The position numbers and the translations under genes were made by a program. From the NCBI GenBank assembly GCA_946626395.1, contig CAMOUF010000194.1, positions 1-5,047 of the forward strand: DNA of 5,047 nt, in the 5' to 3' direction. The notes below the pieces were generated by a model. The model made no database searches. It had not been told where the DNA came from and saw only the letters and a program-made list of their open reading frames with translations. Below, piece by piece: positions 1 through 5,047 of this stretch (its first letter is position 1; the number at the start of each line of letters is the position of its first letter). This DNA comes from an uncultured Clostridia bacterium (GTDB lineage: Bacteria > Bacillota > Clostridia > Christensenellales > Aristaeellaceae).

Positions 1-1504
1 CCACCACGTCCAGCCCGTTGGCGTAGCCCTCGGTGTACTGTTCCCAGAGCAGGTCCTTCTTGCCGCCGATGTCGGCATTCTGCAGGCCGCCGGAAAGCCC
101 TTCCATCCGCTTTTTCATCTGCTCGGCCATGATGAAATCATCCAGCCCGTTCCAGAAGGAGCAGATGCCGTTGGAGATGGGCCTGCTGGGATCGAGAGAA
201 CGGATGGTTTCGGCCAGCTTTGCCGCCAACACATAGCCGTCGTTCAGGCCGCCGCGCTCAGTGATCTCGTTGCCGGTGGACCAGAGCGTCACGCAGGGAT
301 GGCAGCGGTCGAGCTTCACAAAGGCGGTCAGTTCCTTTTCCCAGTCGGTGTCGAAATACTGGTTGTAATCGCCGGGCTGTTTGCCCATGCCCCAGGCGTC
401 AAAGGCTTCGTCAAAGATGTACATGCCCAGCCGGTCGCAGGCTTCGATCAGGGCAGAGGAGGGCGGGTTGTGGGTGGTGCGGATGGCGTTGAAGCCCACT
501 TCCTTGAGCTTGCGCACCTTCCGGGCTTCGGCGTCATAGACGCTCACGGTGCCGATGGGGCCGTTGTCGTGATGCAGGCAGCCGCCCTTTAATTTGACGG
601 ATTTGCCGTTGATGCGCAGGCCGTGCTTCACGTCCGCTTCAATGGTACGGATGCCAAAGAGAACGCAGTCGGTATCTTCGGTGGGCTGGTTGTTCTCGAT
701 CATGTGAGTCTTAAAGGTGCCCGCGTCCTTGACGGTGGCCTGCAGGCGGTACAGGTTCGGGCATTCCGCGTCCCAGAGCCGGGGCGCATCCACAGTCAGG
801 GTCATATAGGCGGTACCGACGCTCATGGCCTGCACCTGGGCCAGGGTCTTGCTGGTTTTGACCGTCTCTCCTGTCTTGTCGTCGATCAGGGCGAAGGTCA
901 CTTCGGCCAGCCGGTTTTCCGCGTATTCGTTTTTGATTTCAGCGGACACCTGGAGATAAGCGGTCTCCGGCGTGCCGTCGGCCTTGTATTCGATCTTTTT
1001 CGTATACCCGGCTAGCCCGCCGAAGGCTACATGCAGCTTGGGCGTGTGGACCAATTCGACGCCCCGGAACAGGCCCGCGCCGGAGAACCAGCGGGAGTTG
1101 GGCTGCATGCTGGGGTTCACGGTGATGACGATGCGGTTCTTCTGCCCCGGGTACACCAAATGGGTAATGTCCGTTTCAAAGGGCGCGTAGCCGTAATGCT
1201 GCAAGCAGGCCAGATTGCCGTTGACCTCCACGGTGGCGTTCATCATGGCCCCGTCCAGACGCAGGAAAACCTGATCGTTTTCCCAATTTGCCGGAATGTC
1301 GAGCTCTTTGGCGTAATGGGCCACGCCCGCGTTGTAATAGCCGCTGGCCGGGCCGGAGGGCGCGCCTTCGTACACGTCGCTCTCGACCATGTAATCATGG
1401 GGCAGATTGACCTTCCTGTCCCCGAAAATTCCCCGCAGGCGTTTTCCCAGGTCCACCGGACCCAGGCCGAAATCCCATTCCCGATTGATTTTCATTGCAC
1501 GCAT
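1..1504 (-). CDS. Glycoside hydrolase family 2, beta-galactosidase-like (partial, C-terminus beyond window)
   Basis: A retaining exo-glycosidase of the GH2 beta-galactosidase/beta-glucuronidase superfamily, expected to release a terminal beta-linked sugar, probably galactose, from imported oligosaccharides. The visible 501 residues run: a jelly-roll sugar-binding domain (about 1-165, with LPHDYM near the start and SRWFSGAGLFRGV near 136-148), an Ig-like sandwich (about 170-290), then the TIM barrel from about 295. Barrel landmarks are HH at 311-312, FNAIRTTHNPP around 338-348 (R342, H345, N346), FDEAFD around 366, and WSTGNE, where E413 is the expected acid/base after N412. The fragment ends in LDVV, and the next base is G, which would fit the usual VVGYNY strand. 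The nucleophile Glu and C-terminal domains lie outside the window; relatives often reach about 750-800 residues. The start chosen is the ATG at 1504, 10 bases after an AAAGGA; another in-frame ATG at 1495 is 19 bases away and less likely. No signal peptide is seen, so the enzyme is probably cytoplasmic. Family is secure; sugar specificity is inferred and could be glucuronide or another hexose. Confidence 0.93.
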   Translation of the reverse strand, partial: MRAMKINREWDFGLGPVDLGKRLRGIFGDRKVNLPHDYMVESDVYEGAPSGPASGYYNAGVAHYAKELDIPANWENDQVFLRLDGAMMNATVEVNGNLACLQHYGYAPFETDITHLVYPGQKNRIVITVNPSMQPNSRWFSGAGLFRGVELVHTPKLHVAFGGLAGYTKKIEYKADGTPETAYLQVSAEIKNEYAENRLAEVTFALIDDKTGETVKTSKTLAQVQAMSVGTAYMTLTVDAPRLWDAECPNLYRLQATVKDAGTFKTHMIENNQPTEDTDCVLFGIRTIEADVKHGLRINGKSVKLKGGCLHHDNGPIGTVSVYDAEARKVRKLKEVGFNAIRTTHNPPSSALIEACDRLGMYIFDEAFDAWGMGKQPGDYNQYFDTDWEKELTAFVKLDRCHPCVTLWSTGNEITERGGLNDGYVLAAKLAETIRSLDPSRPISNGICSFWNGLDDFIMAEQMKKRMEGLSGGLQNADIGGKKDLLWEQYTEGYANGLDVV

Positions 1505-1508
1505 TTTA

Positions 1509-3923
1509 TTACAATCCTTTCGTTTTCTGAATGCTTCCCAAGGCGTAGAACGCGCGGGTTTTACCAACCAACCAAGCGTTTTCTGTTACATGGAAAGAAT
1601 CTTTCAGCCGGATATCCTCGGAGGAAGAACCGATTTGCACTTCAAATTCGCCCTTTTCGATCTTCCAGCGCATGTCCTCATCCAGGAAGGCCGTCTGGCT
1701 GGGCTGCAGGGAAAAGATTACTTCTTTGTCTTCACCGGGCTGCAATTCTACCCGAGCAAAACCCTGCAATTCTTTATAAGGCCGGGTCATGGAGGCGTGG
1801 ATGTCCTTGATATACAGCTGCACGATTTCTGTCCCGGCGCAGGCGCCGGTGTTCTTTACCTTCAAAGAGATATTCACTGCTTCAAAGGGCTTGGTTTCTT
1901 TTTTGTCCAGGGTCAAATTGCTGTATTCAAATTCGGTATAGCTCAGCCCGTGGCCGAAGCAGTAGCGGGGCCGGTGGGGGCAGTCCACGTAATCCGTAAA
2001 GCCGATGCTGGGGGCCTGGGTCCACATGGAGCCGTTGGGATGATTGTAATAGACGGGAATCTGGCCAGCGCTCCGGGCGGTGGACAGGGGCATCTTGCCG
2101 GAGGGGTTCAGTTTGCCAAGCAGCGCATCGGTGACGGCTTCCGCCGCATAGGCCGCCGGGTTCCAGCATTCCAGGATGGCGTTCAAACATTCGTCCGCGG
2201 CGTCGCTGGAGATGGGCCGTCCGTCAAAGTGCAGGCCAATTAAGGGTTTGCCCAGTTTCTTCGCTTCCCGGATGAAGGCATCCTGGCAGGCGGGCAGGTT
2301 GATGTTGGTGCCGTCCACGCCCTCGCCCATGGTGGCGATGGAGCCGGAGCCGTTCTTGCCGCCCAGGGTCAAAAGAATCACGTCGGCCTGCCCGGCGATT
2401 TCCAGCGCTTCCGGGAACAGGCTTTCATCCCCGCCTGCCTTGTAATAGCCGGGCGCGTACAGGATGCGGGCATCCGGCAAGGTTTCTGTTAAAACCTGGA
2501 GAAGGTTCTTGCAGTGGGGCTTTAATTTGGTCAGCACGCCGGCAAATTCTTCGTTCTCGTCGTCCTCCACGCTGGTGCCGGGCACAAAACGCACTTCATT
2601 CTTGACCCCGTTTCCATTGACGCCTGCCATGGAATTGCGGGCGGCATGCTTGGCTTCCACCATGGACAGATGGGTGTAGCCGCCGAAATAATACCGGGCG
2701 TTGGCCGCGGCGGGGCCGATAACGGCGATGGTTTTTTCTTTGCCGGTCAGGGGCAGCGCGCCGTCATTTTTCAGCAGCACCAGCGATTCCTTTGCGGACT
2801 GAGAGGCCAAAAGTTCATCCTCCGCGTGATGCACGGTCTTGTCCAATGCTTCGCCCTCCAAGGCAAAGGGATGCTCGAACAAGCCCATGCGGAATTTGGC
2901 TTCCAGCACCCGGGTCACCACATTGTCCAGCAGGGCCATGTCCGCTTCGCCGGAGGCGAATTTCTGTTTCAGTTCATCGGCATAAGCCTTGGGCATGGGC
3001 AATTCCACGTCCAGGCCCGCGGCCAGGCACCGCAGGCCCGCGTCGCCCATGGTTTCGCCGATGCCCTGGTATTCAAAGGCGTTGCTGGCCCCGCCGTAAT
3101 CGGATACGGTGACGCCCTCAAAGCCCATTTCATCCCGCAGGATGCCGTTCAGGTAATGCTTGGAGGCATGGATGGGCAAACCGTTCAGGGAGCCGTAGCA
3201 GGGCATCACACCTTTGAGACCCGCTTCCGTGATCGCCGCCTGGAAGGGCTTGCCGTAGATTTCCAGCAGCAGCCGATCCCCGGCGTCCACATGCGCGCCA
3301 TGGATGGCTCCGGCGGAATTGTGGAAGCCGAAAAAATGCTTGGCGGCGGCGTCCGGCGTGCGGCCCGCGGTTTCGGTTTCCTGAATGCCGTGGGTGTAGG
3401 CCGCGCCCAGGGCTGCGGCCAGGGCAGGGTCTTCGCCGTAGGGCTCGCACTGACGGCCCATGCGGGAATCCCGGGAAATATCCAAGACAGGCGCTAAAAT
3501 CTGGGTGATGCCCACCGCCGCTTCCTGGCGGGATACGGTTTCGCCGATCTTTTTTTCCAGTTCGGGATCAAAGGAAGAGCCCCGGGCCACGCCAGAGGGG
3601 AAGGTGGTGGTGTCCTGCATCAGCGGCCCGCACAGGCCCTCCATGTGGAAGACGGCGGGAATATGCAGGCGGCTGCTCTCCATCACGATGGTCTGCAATT
3701 GCCGCTGCCAGGCGGCGACTTCCTCCAAACTGTCGCAGGAGCGGAATTCCAGGGAGCTGATCTGGCCGATGCCATGCTTGAAGAAGGCCGCCATGCGGTC
3801 TTCCGCGCCCTTAATGGCGAACACGCCCACCAGCTGGGCCATCTTTTCGTCCAGGTTCATTTCCTGCAAAAGCAATTCCGCCCGCTTCCGGGGAGGCAGA
3901 GAGGCGTTCATGTATTCCTTCAT
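1509..3923 (-). CDS. Glycoside hydrolase family 3 beta-glycosidase (beta-glucosidase/xylosidase-like), complete
   Basis: A complete 804-residue three-domain GH3 exo-glycosidase, a retaining enzyme that removes terminal beta-linked glucose, xylose or a similar sugar. Domain 1 is a TIM-like barrel (about 12-350). It carries IPAVFHMEGLCGP (88-100), RDSRMGRQCEPYGEDP (151-166), KHFFGF (195-200, usual substrate-binding Lys-His) and VTVSDYGG (271-278), where D275 is the expected nucleophile. Domain 2 is an alpha/beta sandwich (about 378-620) with MGEGVDGTNINLP (532-544); E534 is my candidate acid/base by position. A fibronectin type III-like domain follows (about 675-785), with the typical RPYKELQGFARVELQPGE (714-731). 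No signal peptide, PA14 insert or membrane segment is visible, so it probably works in the cytoplasm. The ATG at 3923 is preceded by AAAGGAGA seven bases upstream; ATG at residue 5 is the weaker alternative. It lies 17 bases after the DUF5605-type gene and 4 bases before the GH2 gene. GH3 membership is secure; the sugar is not readable, and N-acetylglucosaminidase is unlikely given the three-domain layout. Confidence 0.96.
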   Translation of the reverse strand: MKEYMNASLPPRKRAELLLQEMNLDEKMAQLVGVFAIKGAEDRMAAFFKHGIGQISSLEFRSCDSLEEVAAWQRQLQTIVMESSRLHIPAVFHMEGLCGPLMQDTTTFPSGVARGSSFDPELEKKIGETVSRQEAAVGITQILAPVLDISRDSRMGRQCEPYGEDPALAAALGAAYTHGIQETETAGRTPDAAAKHFFGFHNSAGAIHGAHVDAGDRLLLEIYGKPFQAAITEAGLKGVMPCYGSLNGLPIHASKHYLNGILRDEMGFEGVTVSDYGGASNAFEYQGIGETMGDAGLRCLAAGLDVELPMPKAYADELKQKFASGEADMALLDNVVTRVLEAKFRMGLFEHPFALEGEALDKTVHHAEDELLASQSAKESLVLLKNDGALPLTGKEKTIAVIGPAAANARYYFGGYTHLSMVEAKHAARNSMAGVNGNGVKNEVRFVPGTSVEDDENEEFAGVLTKLKPHCKNLLQVLTETLPDARILYAPGYYKAGGDESLFPEALEIAGQADVILLTLGGKNGSGSIATMGEGVDGTNINLPACQDAFIREAKKLGKPLIGLHFDGRPISSDAADECLNAILECWNPAAYAAEAVTDALLGKLNPSGKMPLSTARSAGQIPVYYNHPNGSMWTQAPSIGFTDYVDCPHRPRYCFGHGLSYTEFEYSNLTLDKKETKPFEAVNISLKVKNTGACAGTEIVQLYIKDIHASMTRPYKELQGFARVELQPGEDKEVIFSLQPSQTAFLDEDMRWKIEKGEFEVQIGSSSEDIRLKDSFHVTENAWLVGKTRAFYALGSIQKTKGL
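1515..1520 (-). promoter_or_regulatory. Ribosome binding site of the GH2 gene, inside the GH3 coding end
   Basis: AAAGGA on the minus strand, overlapping the Lys-Gly codons just before the GH3 stop, ten bases before the ATG at 1504. The GH3 frame closes with two consecutive in-frame TAA codons (1511-1506), and the GH2 ATG follows two bases later. Termination and initiation are thus nearly at the same place, which favours coupled translation by the same ribosomes. The spacing favours the ATG at 1504 over the one at 1495. Confidence 0.75.
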
Positions 3924-3930
3924 GGTCGAT

Positions 3931-3938
3931 TCTCCTTT
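3931..3938 (-). promoter_or_regulatory. Ribosome binding site of the GH3 gene
   Basis: AAAGGAGA on the minus strand, seven bases before the ATG at 3923. It is a strong Shine-Dalgarno match and sits in the 17-base gap after the upstream TAA. It fixes the GH3 start at 3923 rather than at the internal ATG four codons later. The gap has no room for a promoter or terminator, which supports cotranscription. Confidence 0.9.
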
Positions 3939-3940
3939 GA

Positions 3941-5047
3941 TTATTGAATCCGGGTAATGAGCAGGGCCAGGTTATCCCGTCCGGGCAGGAGCAGCTTCGT
4001 TTCTCCGCTGATGGATTCTGCGATCACTTCGCGCTTCATGCTCCACACGTCGATCAGCTCAGCCTGATAAACCTTGTCCTTGGGCAGATTTACCGTCTGT
4101 TCGCCGTAGCATTGCAGATCGAAATAGGTCAGATACGCTTCCTCGCCGCAGCGGCTTTCCCAGGCGTGCTCCCCGCCCAGGTGGGCCGTGCGGTCTTCCG
4201 CGCTCATCCGGTGGATGCTGTCGGAAAACGCCTGGAAAAAGCCGCGCATCTCCTGGGGGATCATCTCCATATCCACCGGCTCATCCGACCTGGCCAGGTC
4301 CAGGAAGCCGTCCGCCTTGGGGGTCAGCGGCCCCGGCAGGCTTTCCATGATCTGCCGCAGGAAGGCAATGCGCTTGGGGCTTTCGCCTTTGAGTACGCCG
4401 CCCCGGGCCCACCAGAGGATTTCGTCATCGGACAGGAAGGTTTCCCCGTGGGTGCAGTACGCGCCGGAGGCATAGCAGCGCCAGAAGCGGCGCACCATTT
4501 CCTGCCCGCTGATGCTGCCCCAGAAGTGGGGAAGATTGCCCTCATAACAGCATTCGTCGATGATCACGGGTTTTTTGTATTCCCGGATCCAGCGGGAGAT
4601 TTCCGAAAAGCCCTTGGTTTGCAGGCTGGCGTGAGTAATGTTGGGCCTGGTGCTGTCCCAGAAGCACATACAGTTGTGATTGGACAAGAGATGATGGAAG
4701 GGGTCGTTACCGGCCACGTATTCCTCGATCTCCTCCCAATCGGCCAGGGACTTTTTCATATTCAGATCGTACTCATTGGCCAGGCTCCACCATATGTTGG
4801 GAAAGGCGCTCAGGCGGCGCAGCAGATAATCCAGATAGATCAGATTGTCCCGCTGGGCCAGTTCGGAGAAGCCCCACCGGTCATAGGGGTGGAACAGGAT
4901 CAGGTCGATCTGAATGTCCATTTCCGCAACTCGCTGCAATATTTTTTCAAACCGGTGCCAGAAAGCGATGCAGGGCCGGTTCACGTCCCAGCTGCCGTCG
5001 GCGTTTTTCTCAAAAGCATAGCAGGGCGGCTCGTTATGGTTATAATC
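3941..5047 (-). CDS. TIM-barrel glycosidase-like protein, DUF5060/DUF4038/DUF5605 type (partial, N-terminus beyond window)
   Basis: The last 368 residues of a putative glycoside hydrolase; substrate unknown. The frame is open to the window edge: 21 further codons (ending ADGSWD) precede the GTG at 4984, so that GTG is an internal valine and not the start. Residues are counted from the edge. The barrel shows ILFHPYDRWGFS (about 50-61), FPNIWWSLANEYD (82-94) with the acid/base candidate E92 following Asn, and KPVIIDECCYEGN (159-171) with the nucleophile candidate E165. It continues with THGETF (199-204) and GGVLKGESPKRIAFLR (216-231). This pair of Glu residues on barrel strands is the clan GH-A pattern. 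A beta-rich C-terminal domain (about 305-368) ends LALLITRIQ and resembles the DUF5605 cap domain. The relatives I recall carry an N-terminal DUF5060 immunoglobulin-like domain, which would lie beyond 5047, so secretion cannot be judged. Apiosidase (GH140) shares the DUF4038 barrel, but assigning that activity here would be a guess. It is first of the visible genes in transcription order. The TAA stop at 3943-3941 precedes the GH3 ribosome binding site. Confidence 0.85.
   Translation of the reverse strand, partial: DYNHNEPPCYAFEKNADGSWDVNRPCIAFWHRFEKILQRVAEMDIQIDLILFHPYDRWGFSELAQRDNLIYLDYLLRRLSAFPNIWWSLANEYDLNMKKSLADWEEIEEYVAGNDPFHHLLSNHNCMCFWDSTRPNITHASLQTKGFSEISRWIREYKKPVIIDECCYEGNLPHFWGSISGQEMVRRFWRCYASGAYCTHGETFLSDDEILWWARGGVLKGESPKRIAFLRQIMESLPGPLTPKADGFLDLARSDEPVDMEMIPQEMRGFFQAFSDSIHRMSAEDRTAHLGGEHAWESRCGEEAYLTYFDLQCYGEQTVNLPKDKVYQAELIDVWSMKREVIAESISGETKLLLPGRDNLALLITRIQ

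Noticed and set aside
1505..1508. Terminator or promoter between GH3 and GH2
   Set aside because: Only four bases separate the genes, and I see no inverted repeat with a T-run. The same holds for the 17-base gap at 3924-3940.
1031..1810. Plus-strand open frame of 259 codons antisense to GH2 and GH3
   Set aside because: Low-complexity shadow translation without motifs; the opposite strand carries continuous, recognisable GH2 and GH3 sequence.
1407..2243. Plus-strand open frame of 278 codons crossing the GH2-GH3 junction
   Set aside because: It spans the start of one real gene and the end of another on the opposite strand, has no Shine-Dalgarno, and shows no domain.
2646..3497. Plus-strand open frame of 283 codons antisense to the GH3 gene
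   Set aside because: It lies wholly opposite a clear GH3 gene. Its translation is rich in Gly, His, Gln, Val and Phe with no family motif, as expected for a shadow of a GC-rich gene.
4982..4984. GTG as the start of the DUF5605-type gene
   Set aside because: The frame stays open for 21 more codons to the window edge, with family-like sequence (NEPPCYAFE), and no Shine-Dalgarno precedes the GTG. It is an internal Val.
1..5047. CRISPR array, tRNA/rRNA gene, insertion sequence or phage element
   Set aside because: Nearly every base is within one of three intact coding frames. I saw no regular repeats, terminal inverted repeats, transposase motifs or RNA gene signatures.

Overview
The window holds three genes, all on the minus strand. 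They are packed head to tail and code for glycoside hydrolases, and two of them run off the window edges. In transcription order (right to left): the C-terminal 368 residues of a TIM-barrel glycosidase of the DUF5060/DUF4038/DUF5605 type (3941-5047); a complete 804-residue family GH3 beta-glycosidase (1509-3923); and the first 501 residues of a family GH2 beta-galactosidase-like enzyme (1-1504). The plus strand shows no credible gene. Its long open frames are shadows of these three.

The gaps are 17 and 4 bases and hold no terminator or promoter. Each downstream gene has a Shine-Dalgarno sequence at the right distance, so the three almost certainly share one mRNA. The GH2 gene's ribosome binding site lies inside the last codons of the GH3 gene, which suggests coupled translation. 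The operon promoter, any regulator and any transporter would lie outside the window: upstream genes beyond 5047, downstream genes before position 1.

The GH3 and GH2 proteins start without a signal peptide or membrane segment, so they are probably cytoplasmic and act on imported oligosaccharides. The start of the third protein is not visible. The joint role is best read as stepwise trimming, from the non-reducing end, of short plant or host glycans inside the cell. GH3 would remove beta-glucosyl, xylosyl or similar units, GH2 beta-galactosyl or related units, and the DUF5605 enzyme an unknown linkage. The exact substrate cannot be read from the sequence.

The purine-rich ribosome binding sites, tight operon, GC-rich coding sequence and protein families point to an anaerobic member of the Bacillota (class Clostridia), most likely a gut or rumen species. 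This is inference from style and family, not from a marker gene. I see no mobile element, RNA gene, CRISPR array, frameshift or unexplained repeat. The window reads as an ordinary carbohydrate-utilisation operon with some substrate-specificity questions, not as a new type of system.
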